This document shows positions 10,650-21,538 of a stretch of 64,000 nucleotides of DNA, in pieces (position 1 is the stretch's first letter; every line of letters starts with the position of its first letter). Position numbers and translations under genes: made by a program. The stretch spans positions 156,526,627-156,590,626 of the forward strand of contig NC_053036.3 in assembly GCF_002575655.3 (NCBI RefSeq), in the 5' to 3' direction. A model generated the notes under the pieces. That model did no database searches, was not told where the DNA came from, and was given only the letters and a program-made list of their open reading frames with translations. The DNA comes from Aegilops tauschii subsp. strangulata (lineage: Eukaryota; Streptophyta; Magnoliopsida; Poales; Poaceae).

Positions 10650-11886
10650 TCACCATGATATCACCTTGTACCAAATGGACATTAAAAGTGCTTTCCTAAA
10701 TGGTGAAATTGAGGAGGAAGTTTATGTTAAGCAACCTCCCAGCTTTGTCAATCCTAAGAAACCTAATCATGTTTACAAACTTCACAAAGCTCTTTATGGT
10801 CTTAAACATGCTCCTAGAGCGTGGTATAAATGCTTGACCAAGTTCCTTATTGAAAAAGGCTTTGAAATTGGAAAAATAGATTCTACTCTTTTTACTAAAA
10901 GGGTTAATGGAGAACTATTTGTGTGCCAAATCTATGTTGATGATATTATATTTGGTTCGACTAACCCTCACTTTAGTGAGAAGTTTGGAAAGCTAATGTC
11001 GGAGAAGTTTGAGATGTGTATGATGAGTGAACTCAAATTCTTTCTCGGTTTGCAAATCAAGCAAACTAAGGAAGGTACCTTTGTCTCTCAAACAAAGTAC
11101 ACCAAGGACTTATTCAAGAAGTTAAATATGCAAGAATGCAAAGGTATGACTACACCCATGCCTACTAGTGGACATCTTGATTTGACCAAAGATGGTGAAC
11201 CGGTCGATCAAAAGGTTTACCGCTCCATGATTGGTTCATTGTTATATCTATGTGCCTCTCGTCCCGATATTATGCTAAGTGTGTGCATGTGTGCACGATA
11301 TCAAGCGGCCCCTAAAGAATGTCATCTTAAGGCTGTGAAAAGGATAGTGAGATACTTAATACACACACCAAATTTTGGCATTTGGTATCCTAAGAGGTCT
11401 TCTTTCGATCTTGTTGGTTACTCCGATTCGGACTATGCCAGAGACAAGGTTGATAGAAAGTACACTTCGGGTACTTGTCAATTTCTTGGTAGATCTCTTG
11501 TGTCTTGGTCCTCCAAGAAACAACACTCGGTATCCTTATCCACCGCCGAAGCGGAATACATTGCCACTGGTTCATGTTGTCCTCAGTTACTTTGGATGAC
11601 CCAATCTCTTAAAGATTATGGGATATATGTGAAACATGTTCCATAGCTTTGTGACAATGAAAGTGCTATCAAGATTGCTCACAATCCCGTGCAACATTCT
11701 CGAACTAAGCATATTGAAGTTCGTCATCATTTCATTCGAGATCACGTTGCCAAAGGAGACATTGATCTTAAGCATGTTCGCACCGATAAGCAATTTGCGG
11801 ATATATTCACCAAACCGCTTGATGAGAAAGTTTTTTGCCGTTTGAGAGGAGAATTGAACATCATTGATGCTTCAAACTTGGAGTAG
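10650..11886 (+). pseudogene. Sirevirus reverse transcriptase and RNase H
   Basis: Starts in the shifted frame at YANHHDITLYQMD. RT landmarks include MDIKSAFLNG, YGLKHAPRAWY and the catalytic YVDDIIFGS. Copia RNase H follows (YSDSDYARD, STAEAEYIA, CDNESAI). A TAG at 11644-11646 interrupts RNase H; the remaining 80 codons (HSRTKHIEVRHHFIRD, TDKQFADIFTKPL) continue in frame to a natural stop at 11884-11886. Host RNase H1 is unrelated in context: this is the C-terminal domain of the Copia polyprotein. Confidence 0.87.
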
Positions 11887-13765
11887 GAACTTCATTTGGA
11901 TACATGCAAGGCATGAGCCTTTGACTAATCGTTGATATTTCTTTCATGATGCTATTTATATGTCTTGGATATATTTGCACCCTTGCATGCTATCTAACCC
12001 TTGTAGGTACTTGGATGAATCTAAATCTATGAGATTGCAACTCACTCACATCTTGAGTAATTTCTACATCACCAAGTCCCTACACAATGGTGGTTGAAGA
12101 CAAGGAAGCACTCAACCCTTCAAACATATCCTTTAACAAATTCTATATTAAATTTTATGATTGTCATTTTGGATACACAAGTGCTCTTCCTTGCAAGACT
12201 AACCCATGTAGGTAGATGAACTCAAATCCCAAGTGGTGGTCCCAATTCTTGATAACCTACATCAACCTTGAGCAACCCACACAAGTTCAACTACATGATC
12301 AAGATCAACACCACCACCCAAGGTATGTTATTCCATCTTAGAGAAGCTTTACTCCAAGTCATGGGTCAAAGCAACTCAACAAGATGTGAATACATCAAGA
12401 TGCTTAAACTAAAAATGGTAACCCCATTTTTAGCTTAAACGATGAGTATGACCTATGATCAAGTGACCTCACTTGACTCCTAAGTCAATATACTCTAACA
12501 TAGGTGACTTTGTCACCGACCAATTCTAGATGAAGTACTCTTGTGTTTCTCCGTGCTCTTGCATGCATATTTGTTTCCCCTTTCAAAAAAATTCATCTAG
12601 ATCTTTTCATTTCTTTTCTTTTCTGTTCTGCATTCCCTGCATCCAATTCATTGCAAATCATTTAGTTAATTCCTTGCAAATCCCTGTGAGATCTTATTTG
12701 CCTAGTGAGCTGAGGTGACAAGTGTTTTCACTGAGATGAACTCGGTCACACCGGTTTGTTTTCTTCGGTCCAGCCGAATTCTTTCGGTGCCACCGAAGCA
12801 CACAACTCGGTGCCACCGATTTCACTGCAGAAAAGATAGCTTGCCACTTGTTCCTACATTCTTTTTACTCCAGCTCCACTCAATGATTCCTGTCCTCTAC
12901 CAGCATCATATTCGACTTGCTGCTTTGCTTTGTGACTCAAGGACCAAACCCATTTGAAACAAAAATCCAGAAGAACCCTTCTTGGAAATTGATGTCAAAC
13001 GGGGAGAGAGAGATCACATGAAAGCTCAATCATGTTTATAAAGGGAGAGAATGCTCAGGGGGAGAGTGTAGAAACCCCAGATGCTTGGTGTTCAAGAGGG
13101 GAGAAGTCACATGTCTTTAAGAGGGGAAAGACATGTTCATATTTGATTGTTTGCATTAGCTCTGTTTCTTGTCTTTGCACTGATTTTCTGTTCCCTATCT
13201 TCTCCTAGTATCCCATGCTAGATTCAGGGGGAGCAAGACATCTAAGGGAAGGAAATTCTTGAATTCATTGCACATCTTTACCTTTGGGGACATGTCTATA
13301 TCCAATAGAGTACTCAGTACTCACTCTCTACATGTCATCCCAGTCTTGGTACTCTTGTGGTTTCTTTTGTCTGCTCTGGCTAGTAGGTGCATCTGTGTTA
13401 TCTAACCTTGTTTACTCAGGTTCATTCCTTCCTAAGCCAACTCAAGACCACAAGGTAAGTATATGCATCACAGTCATGTGTATGAGGATTTCTTGCTGTT
13501 GTACATACTGTTTGCAAGAAGGACTCATGAGCATGAAGGTACATTTCCCATATTCACATCATTTTCTCTGATGCATATAGCCAAGATACATGTAACACAT
13601 TGCTTACTCTGTCATGCTTATGCATTCACATGCTCCTATATTCCATATTTACATGTTTGCATACATGTAGGGGGGGCCTATGCATGTTACATGTCTTTCC
13701 AAAGCTTTACTTGTTATTCTCTATATCTTTATCTAAAGCTTTGATGTATGTTGTCATCAATTACC
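11887..13765 (+). other. Sirevirus 3' noncoding region with purine runs and a second palindrome cluster
   Basis: No gene is supportable. Two features stand out. A second cluster of CGGT-N-ACCG-like palindromes lies at about 12735-12830, outside the LTR. Several purine runs (near 12999, 13059, 13096, 13121 and 13226) resemble the final polypurine tract; multiple tracts are a known Sirevirus trait. The open frames between 12530 and 13782 have no domain or codon support. Confidence 0.7.
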
Positions 13766-13779
13766 AAAAAGGGGGAGAC
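13766..13779 (+). other. Polypurine tract of the Sirevirus
   Basis: AAAAAGGGGGAGAC lies immediately before the 3' LTR. Confidence 0.88.
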
Positions 13780-15375
13780 TGAAAGCACAAGTGCTCCCTG
13801 GGTGATTTTTGTAATTAATGCCAACATATCTCTTGTTGGACTAATGCTTCTACCTAGTATGTTTCAGATAAGTTCAAAAATGGAGTGGCATGGACTAGAG
13901 GATGTGGAACCCCTTCAAGATGGTAAGGACAAAGGATTGGCTCAAGCTCAAAGCTCAGGACTCTACATTTTCTACTTTAGTGGTCCAAGATCACATTGAG
14001 TCCATAGGAAAGCCAATACTATTAAGAGGGGATGAGGTGTTGCTTAATGGCTTGCTTGCTCAAAGTGCTTAGTGATATGCTCCAAAAACCCTCAACTACT
14101 TTCTCACATCCACATATGTCCCAAACCAAAAGTCAAACTCGGCCCCACCAAAACTTTCTATCCGGCGCCACCGAGTTCAGTTGACATAGCCACTGCTAGA
14201 AACCCTAATCGGTTCGGTCTCACCGATGGGATCTCGGTCTCACCGAGATGGGCTTGCAAAATCTCTGTTGCCTATTGCAATAATTTCGGTCCCACTGAGA
14301 TATGCAATCGGTCCCGCCGAGTTTGCTTGGCCAACTCTCTGTTTTTCTTTTTACCCAAATCGGTCCCAGTTTGTGTAATCGGTCAAACCGAGTTCAGGCT
14401 TTACCCTAACCCTAGCACATCGGTCCTACCGAGTTGGTTATATCGGTCCCACCGAAATGCCCAACGGTCACATTATGAACAAAATCGGTCTGACCGAGTT
14501 TCACGATTCGGTCCCACCGAGTTTGGTACATTATGTGTAACGGTTAGATTTTGTGTGGAGGCTATATATACCCCTCCACCAACTCTTCATTCGTGGAGAG
14601 AGCCATCAGAACATGCCTACACTTCCAACATACATTTTCTGAGAGAGAACCACCTACACTTGTGTTGAGGTCAAGATATTCCATTCCAACCACATAAATC
14701 TTGATCTCTAGCCTTCCCCAAGTTGCTTTCCACTCAAATCATCTATCCACCAAATCCGATCCTATGAGAGAGAGTTGAGTGTTGGGAAGACTATCATTTC
14801 AAGCACAAGAGCAAGGAGTTCATCATCAACACACCATTTCATACCTCTTGGAGAGTGGTGTCTCCTAGATTGGCTAGGTGTCACTTGGGAGCCTCCGTCA
14901 ATATTGTGGAGTTGAACCAAGGAGTTTGTAAGGGCAAGGAGATCTCCTACTTCATGAAGATCTACCGGAGTGAGGCAAGTCCTTCATGGGCGACGGCCAT
15001 GGTGGGATAGACAAGGTTGCTTCTTCGTGGACCCTTCGTGGGTGGAGCCCTCCGTGGACCCGCGCAACTGTTACCCTTCGTGGGTTGAAGTCTCCATCAA
15101 TGTGGATGTACTATAGCACCACCTATCGGAACCACGGATAAAAAATCTCCGTGTCTCCAAATTGCGTTTGCACACTCCAATCCCATCCCTTTACATTCTT
15201 GCAACTTGCATGCTTTACTTTCCACTGCTCATATACTCTTGTCATGCTTTCTTGATATGTATTGTGAATGGTTAAACTTGTGCCAAAACTCCTCATCAAC
15301 TTAAGGAAATGAAAAACTGCTACTTTTCTTCTTAGAGTCTATTCACCCCCCCTCTAGACACCTCTTCTCGATCCA
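13780..15375 (+). repeat. Sirevirus 3' LTR
   Basis: Same sequence as 6340-7918 with scattered substitutions and a roughly 24-base extra palindrome unit near 14425. It ends GATCCA, followed by the ACTTC target copy. Confidence 0.9.
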
Positions 15376-15787
15376 ACTTCCTATTAATTGCAACAATGAC
15401 CAAAACTATGTTTGTCAACTCTCAACAACTTTTATTCATCATACTCTTCATATGTGAAGTCATTACTCTCCATAAGATCAATATATGATCTTTTACTTCT
15501 TTTTATTCTTTTATTTATTTAATTCCCTCGAGATCATAGCAAGAAAGCAAAGCCCTCAACTCAAAGCTACTCTTTATTATATAACTCACGAACTTGATTA
15601 CATAGATAGAGATCGAAACAAAACTCAATGCTAGATCATACTAAAAACTTTATTCTACTAGGTCAAGATATAACCAAAAGGATCGAACTAAGAAAAATGA
15701 TAAAGGTAAAGATGTGATGGTGATACGATACCGGGGCACCTCCCCCAAGCTTGGCAGTTGCCAAGGGGAGTGCCCATACCCATGTAT
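15376..15787 (-). other. Target-site duplication (right copy, 15376-15380) and Athila 3' noncoding region, proximal part
   Basis: ACTTC at 15376-15380 is the right target copy. The rest is Athila sequence continuous with 6339. It ends at the env-position ORF; GGTACCC-type and poly-pyrimidine stretches are present but no gene. Confidence 0.75.
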
Positions 15788-16309
15788 TTATGTCTCTTTC
15801 TTCGGAGGTGGTGATGATGGAGTTGTTGATGATGTAGGCTTGTCATCCATCTTCCAGGGCATAGGCTCACCATCGTAGAAGGATGAACGAGTCTCCGGGA
15901 TCCTCAAATCTGCAGCCAAACTCATCCTCTTGAATCTATATTCATACTCACAGTCTTGGTTTTGCAGGTCATACATCTGGGCTTGGAGGTGCTCGATTTT
16001 CTCATGAAGCTTGAAGATGGCCTCCCCAATGTTCTTGGCATCCAGCTTGTGATTGTTGGTGAACTCCATGATCATCATGTGATTGGCGTTGAGTCCATGT
16101 TCCACCATCCCTTGGCACTTGAAAACTTGCTGCTCAATTGCTTCGAGTCTTGTCTCCACGCTTCCGGTCCTCTTCGGGCCCTCAACATCGCGGATGTGCA
16201 GCACCCCCTCACGCATCTCAATGGTTTGAGGGTGTTGCAGCACCTCCACGAGGTAAGGGTTGATGACCTTCTCGAAAAACTTGTCCTTGGGGGCGCTTGG
16301 AGACGTCAT
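15788..16309 (-). CDS. Athila extra ORF in the env-like position (173 residues, intact)
   Basis: An uninterrupted frame from an ATG at 16309 to a stop at 15788-15790, located after integrase and before the 3' noncoding region, where Athila-lineage elements carry an env-like or third ORF. The N-terminal third is mixed; residues about 50-125 are rich in heptads (VETRLEAIEQQV, IFKLHEKIEHLQAQM) and likely form a coiled coil; the C-terminus is Pro/Ser/Thr-rich with KKET at the end. I see no signal peptide or membrane span, so it is not a typical envelope protein. It is the only undamaged frame in this element. Function unknown. Confidence 0.6.
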   Translation of the reverse strand: MTSPSAPKDKFFEKVINPYLVEVLQHPQTIEMREGVLHIRDVEGPKRTGSVETRLEAIEQQVFKCQGMVEHGLNANHMMIMEFTNNHKLDAKNIGEAIFKLHEKIEHLQAQMYDLQNQDCEYEYRFKRMSLAADLRIPETRSSFYDGEPMPWKMDDKPTSSTTPSSPPPKKET

Positions 16310-16591
16310 AGTGATCTAGATCTGTCAGAAAAACAGCTCGAAACAAAACAGGAGATATTGTCGTGGTACAGTGGTCAGAACCTTCGGGAGATTATATAAT
16401 GAATTTTTACCGACCAAAAGAAGTATTGTGCAAGAAAACGGAGTCCAGAGGGCACACGAGGTGGCCACAAGGTCGGGGGCGTGCCCAGGGGGTAGGGCGC
16501 GCCCTCCACCCTTGTGGTCGCCTCGTGTCTCTTTCGGACTACTTTTAATTTTCCTATTTTTTTAATATTCCAAAACAGAGAAAATTTGCTA
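16310..16591 (-). other. Spacer between Athila integrase and the extra ORF
   Basis: Noncoding, including a GC-rich stretch with palindromic GGGCGCGCCC near 16490 that resembles one in the 3' LTR near 4880. Confidence 0.6.
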
Positions 16592-18232
16592 TTAGAACAG
16601 TTTTGGAGCCGATTTACTTACCGTACCACATACATATTCCTTTTCGGAGTCTGAAACGTTATGGAAAGTTTCCCTTATGTACTCCTTCGGTGTTACGGTG
16701 TCAATTATATTGGTCTCAACATTTATGGGATTACCTGAGATATAATGTTTGATTCTTTGACCGTTTACCACCTTCGGGTTTGTGCCTTCGGCGTTGTTGA
16801 TTTTGATGGCACCGGAACTATAGACCTCCTCGATAATGTAAGGACCTTCCCATTTAGAGAGAAGCTTTCCTGCAAAAAATCTTAAACGAGAGTTGTATAG
16901 GAAAACACGATCACCTACATTGAACTCACGCTTTTGTATCATTTTGCCATGCCATCTTTTAACTGTTTCTTTAAAAAACATGGCATCTCATAGGCTTGGG
17001 TTCTCCATTCATCAAGTGAGCTAATGTCAAATAACCTCTTCTCACCGGCAAGTTTGAAATCATAGTTGAGCTCTTTGATTGCGCAATAAGCTTTATGTTC
17101 TAGTTCGAGAGGTAAGTGACATGCTTTTCCATCAAGTTTATACAGAGACATTCTATACAGAGACATTCCCATAGGATTCTTATAAGCAGTTCTATAAGCC
17201 CATAATGCATCATCAAGTTTCTTAGACCAATTCTTTCTAGATCTGTTAACAGCCTTTTGCAAAATCAATTTAATCTCTCTATTGCTCAATTCTACTTGAC
17301 CACTAGACCGAGGATGATATGGAGATGCAATTCTATGGTTAACGTCATATTTAGCAAGCAATTTACGAAAAGCACCATGAATAAAATGTGAACCACCATC
17401 AGTCACTAAATATCTAGGGACTCCAAACCTCAGAAAAATAACTTCTTTAAGCATCTTAATAGAAGTGTTATGACCAGCACTACTAGTTGGTATAACTTCT
17501 ACCCACTTAGTAAAGTAATCAACAACAACTAAGATATGTGTATACCCATTAGAGGAATGAAAAGGTCCCATATAATCAAAGCCCCAAACATCAAATGGTT
17601 CAATAACAAGTGAATAATTCATAGGCATTTCCTGACGTCTACTAGTATTACCAATTCTTTGACATTCATCACAAGACAAGACAAACATACGAGCATCCTT
17701 GAAGAGAGTAGGCCAATAAAAACCAGATTGTAATACCTTATGTGCAGTTCTATCTCCATCGTGGTGTCCTCCGTAAGCCTCGGAGTGGCACTTGCGTAGG
17801 ATATGTTCCTGTTCATGCTCAGGCACACAACGTCTAATAACACCATCTACTCCTTTATAAAGGTGTGGGTCATCCCAAAAGTAGTGTCTTAAATCATAGA
17901 AAAACTTTTTCTTTTGTTGGTATGTGAAACTAGGTGGTATAAATTTAGCAACAATGTAATTAGCATAATCAGCATACCAAGGAGTATTACGAGAAGCATT
18001 TATGACAGCTAATTATTCATCAGGAAAGCTATCATCAATAGGCAGTGGGTCATCAAGAACATTTTCTAACCTGGACAAGTTGTCTGCAACGGGGTTCTCA
18101 GCTCCCTTTCTATCAATAATATGCAAATCAAATTCTTGTAAGATATTTTATATCATCTTTCTTTTCCATAAGATATTTTATAGCAGCATGATCAGTGTGA
18201 ACAGTTACTTTGGAATCAACAATATGAACTTA
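16592..18232 (-). pseudogene. Athila integrase
   Basis: Reading leftward from about 18230: a linker ending at an in-frame TAA near 18015, then the HHCC zinc domain (HSEAYGG...HKVLQSGFYWP, CDECQRIG), and the catalytic core with FDYMGPF, VTDGGSHF and SSGQVELSNREIK carrying the D, D and E residues. It continues to 16939 in one frame and then by a frameshift into 16981-16592, the C-terminal DNA-binding region (FNVGDRVFLYNSRLRFFAGKL, WEGPYIIEEV). No chromodomain is present. It joins viral-type cDNA to host DNA in the retrotransposon cycle. At least one stop and one frameshift disable it. Confidence 0.85.
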
Positions 18233-19634
18233 TCACAAGCAAAAAACAACTGCTAAAAATTCTTTTTCAGTAGTAGCATAATTTCGCTGGGCACTGTCTA
18301 GAGTTTTACTAGCATAATGAATAACATTCAATTTCTTATCAACTCTTTGTCCTAGAACAACACCAACAGCATAATCACTAGCATCACACATAATTTCAAA
18401 GGGTAAATTCCAATCAGGCGATTGAACAATAGGTGCAGAAATCAAGGCTTTCTTAAGTATTTCAAATTCTAGCTTCTACACAATCATCATCAAAAACAAA
18501 AGGAAGATCTTTTTGCAAGAGATTAGTGAGAGGCCTAGAAATTTTAGAGAAGTCTTTAATAAACCTTCTATAGAAACCAGCATGACCAAGGAAACTTCTT
18601 ATACCTTTGATATCTTTAGGAAACGGGATCTTTTCAATAACATCTACTTTAGCTTTATCAACTTCAATACCTCTTTCAGAAATTTTATGCCCCAAGACAA
18701 TACCTTCATTAACCATAAAGTGGCACTTCTCCCAATTCAAGACAAGATTAGTTTCTTCACATCTCTGTAAAACTCGATCAAGGTTGCTTAGGCAATCATC
18801 AAAAGAAGTTCCGTAAATGGAGAAATCATCCATGAAAACCTCAACAATCTTTTCACAAAAATCAGAGAATATAGCAGTTATACATCTTTGAAAGGTAGCA
18901 GGTGCATTGCATAAACCAAAAGTCATACATCTATAAGCAAAGGTATTGAAAGGGCAAGTGAAAGTGGTCTTCTCCTGATCATCTTTTGACACAAGTACTT
19001 GAGAAAAACCAGAATAACCATCTAGAATGCAAAAATGTGTATGTTTGGATAGTCTTTCTAGAATTTGCTCAATAAAAGGTAGAGGGTAATGATCTTTTCT
19101 AGTAGCTTTGTTCAATTTGCGGAAATCAATTACCATTTTATAACCTGTAACAATTCTTTGTGGAATTAATTCATTCTTGTCATTAGGAACAACAGTAATA
19201 CCTCCCTTCTTAGGGACACAATGAACATGACTTACCCATTTACTATCAGCAATAGGATAAATTATACCTGCCTCCAGAAGCTTTAGTATTTCATTTCTTA
19301 CCACTTCTTTCATCTTCGTATTTAACCGTCGTTGGTGATCAACAACTGGTTTAGCATCAAGCTCCAATTTAATTTTGTGCTGACATAGAGTGGGACTAAT
19401 GCCCATAAGATCATCAAGAGTATATCCAATAGCGGCACGATGCTTCTTCATAGTTTTCAATAATTTATTTTCTTCATGCTCTGTAAGGTTAGCACTAATA
19501 ATAACATGATATATCTTCTTTTCATCGAGATAAGCATATTTCAGAGTATCAGGTAATTGTTTAAGCTCAAACACGGGATCACCCTTGGGTGGAGGAGGAT
19601 CCCCAAGGATTTCAACAGGTATATTGTGTTTCAA
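18233..19634 (-). pseudogene. Athila reverse transcriptase and RNase H
   Basis: The RT frame (19634-18462) shows KWVSHVHCVPKKGG, MVIDFRKLN, ILDGYSGFSQ, FGLCNAPATFQRC and the catalytic FMDDFSIYG, all typical of Ty3/Gypsy RT. Near 18450-18470 the frame changes and RNase H follows (CDASDYAVGVVLGQR with the first catalytic Asp, HYASKTLD, ATTEKEFLAVVF with the Glu). The RNase H end is disturbed near 18130-18260. It lies between protease and integrase as expected for the lineage. Confidence 0.87.
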
Positions 19635-19720
19635 AATAGGCCCTTAATTAAAGAATAGTTCATCTATTTTCCTTCTTTCATTCATAAACATGTCATTTTC
19701 ATGGTCTAGCAAATATTGTT

Positions 19721-20651
19721 CTAAAGGATCAGTTGGAGGCATGGCAATAGAAGCAAGACCAATAATTTCATCCTTACTAGGCATTCTTTATCATGGGGTT
19801 GTCTACGAAATTTAGATAAATTAAAATCATGAGACATATCCCCTAAACCAATAGTAACAATATCTTTCTCGCAGTCTATCTTAGCATTAACAGTATTCAA
19901 GAAAGGTCTACCAAATATAATGGGACAAAAATCATCTTGTGGGGAAGCAAGAACAAGAAAATAAGTAGGGTATTTTATTTTCCCACACAAGACTTCAACA
20001 TCTCTAACAATCCCAATTGGTGATATAGTATCTCTATTGGCAATCTTAATAGTAACATCAATATCTTCTATCTCGGCAGGTGCAATACCATTCATATATA
20101 ATTTCTTGGTACAAGGTATAAGGAATTGCACTCACACTAGCACCCACATCACATAAGCCATGATAACAATGATCTCCAGTTTTAACGGAAACAACAGGCA
20201 TGACAACAATAGGTCTATGTTTATCTTTAGTATCGGGTTTAGCAATCATAGCAGCTTCACCACAGAAATAAATAACGTGCCCATCGATATTATCGACCAA
20301 CAGATCTTTAACCATAGTAATACTAGGCTCAACTTTAATTTGTTCAGGGGGTGTAGGTGTTCTAGTATAACTCTTACGAACCATACTTGAAGCTTTAGCA
20401 TGATCCTTTATTCTGACAGGAAAGGGTGGTTTGTCAATATAAGCACTAGGAACAATAGGATCAACATTATAGGTAATGGTTTCTTCTTCAACTTTAATAG
20501 GTTCTACCACTTTAACTTCAATGGGGGGATAATATTTAAACCACTTCTCCTTAGGGAGATCAACCTGAGTAGCAAATGATTCACAGAAAGAAGCTACTAT
20601 CTCAGAGCCAAGTCCATATTTAGTGCTAAAATCACAAAAAGCATCGGTATC
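19721..20651 (-). pseudogene. Athila gag end and aspartic protease region
   Basis: Two overlapping frames (about 20651-20058 and 20131-19721) cover the gag/protease boundary. The protease signature CDVGASVSAIPY, equivalent to the DxGAS catalytic motif, is near 20150. Downstream, VLASPQDDFCPIIFGRPFL is the conserved C-terminal protease block (FGRPFL). One frameshift separates them, and the linker to RT (19720-19635) has a stop. The upstream coding region is cut at 20652 by the Tat-2 LTR. Confidence 0.75.
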
Positions 20652-21185
20652 TGTTGGGGATATAACTACTGGGTATGACCCGCCCAGGAGGGGCCGGGTC
20701 ATGCCCCTGGCGGCTTAAGAAGAAGAAGCCCAAGAAGATATGAAGATGGCGGTTCATAGAGCAAGCTTATTGAAGGTCCAAGACTCGGGGACGACTTGAT
20801 GCCGACGGGTGTGAGCTGCCATATGTTTAACTTGTACTGTAAGGCAAGCTTAATTAGATACTGAGCCGGACACCTTTTGTATGGGCCGGCCGGGACTCTG
20901 TAAGCCGCCGGGCATCAACCTGTATATAAAAGGGGTGGCCCGGCGGCGGGTTAACTGAAGAAACAACTCATCGAGAACTAGGTCAAGCGTATTCGCTCCC
21001 TGGTAATCGAAACCCAAGCAATACAACCTAAAGCAGGAGTAGGCTTTTACCTCGTTGAGAGGGGCCGAACCTGGGTAAACTCTCTGTGTCCTTTGTCTCG
21101 TTTAACCCCTTCAAGCTAACCTAGCTGTGATGGCTCCACACCTAAGTCCTTTTGCTAGGGTATTTGCCGTGTTAAGTCCACGACA
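20652..21185 (+). repeat. Tat-2 5' LTR (534 bp)
   Basis: TG..CA ends, a TATA box at 20923-20931, and an adjacent primer site. Confidence 0.8.
20923..20931 (+). promoter_or_regulatory. TATA box of the Tat-2 LTR
   Basis: TATATAAAA lies 255 bases before the LTR end, a suitable place for U3/R. Confidence 0.65.
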
Positions 21186-21538
21186 GTTGGCGCCCACCGT
21201 GGGGCCAGCGCATGGTGGTTTTGAGTTCTTGAAGGGCAACTTTGCAGGGATCAAGGGATATGCCATTAGCCGGATGACCAAGAGTCGCCGCGGCAAGCTC
21301 TACATCGATGATGCTGGCTGGGGCCCCGAGGCCGGTTCAGTCGAGTACGGATATATAGCGGGTCCCCTTCGGCGGAATCCACGTCTTCATCGGCAAGATC
21401 GGTGAGTCGGAGCCTGACTCGGACACCTGCACCAACATCGTCGAGATGGCTCAGCGTGCACGACTCGCCAAGGTTCAACCCGCCGTAAAGCATGCTTTTC
21501 TGGGTTTTACTCAAGGAGTGGATCTTGAGGAAGGATTT
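21186..21538 (+). pseudogene. Start of Tat-2 gag
   Basis: Open sequence after the primer site encodes a fragment containing GYAISRMTKSRRGKLYIDDA. After about 70 residues it is closed by a stop near 21403, with further coding-like sequence (AQRARLAKVQPA) in other frames. No gag domain can be recognised in so short a piece; assignment rests on position after the LTR and primer site. Confidence 0.45.

Larger units (their letters stand above)
6340..15375 (+). mobile_element. Complete Copia element of the Sirevirus (SIRE/Maximus) lineage, degenerate pol
   Basis: The element has two LTRs (1579 and 1596 bp), a TGGTATCAGAGC primer-binding site, a Copia-order polyprotein (gag, protease, integrase, RT, RNase H), a long 3' noncoding region with several purine runs, a polypurine tract and an exact 5-bp target duplication. 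Palindrome arrays in the LTRs and multiple polypurine-like runs are known Sirevirus traits. The coding region carries two in-frame stops and one frameshift, so it is not autonomous. The LTRs differ by scattered substitutions and a small insertion in the 3' copy near 14425, so the insertion is not brand new. Confidence 0.92.
3667..20651 (-). mobile_element. Athila-lineage Gypsy retrotransposon (Sabrina/WHAM type), minus strand, 5' part missing
   Basis: Reading right to left: part of gag/protease (20651-19721), reverse transcriptase and RNase H (19634-18233), integrase (about 18230-16592), an extra ORF in the env-like position (16309-15788), a long 3' noncoding region, polypurine tract (5187-5200) and 3' LTR (3667-5186). 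The Sirevirus at 6340-15375 is a later insertion in its 3' noncoding region. At 20652 the element is cut by a second Gypsy, so gag and the 5' LTR are outside the window. Protein order (PR-RT-RH-IN), no chromodomain and an ORF after integrase fit the Athila lineage. The choice between Sabrina and WHAM is from recall of Triticeae repeats and less certain. Confidence 0.85.
20652..21538 (+). mobile_element. Tat-2: 5' LTR and gag start of a Tat-lineage Gypsy element
   Basis: A 534-bp LTR (TGTTGGGGATAT to CCACGACA) is followed at once by GTTGGCGCCCACCGTGG, a primer-binding region of the type also found in Tat-1. About 350 bp of internal sequence follows before Angela-2 interrupts at 21539. The rest of the element must lie beyond the right edge. 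The preceding GTATC (20647-20651) would be the left target copy. Confidence 0.75.

Noticed and set aside
13284..13999. Membrane-protein-like frames in the Sirevirus 3' region
   Set aside because: Cys/Leu/Phe-rich readings of AT-rich noncoding sequence. They cross the polypurine tract into the LTR and overlap each other in different frames.
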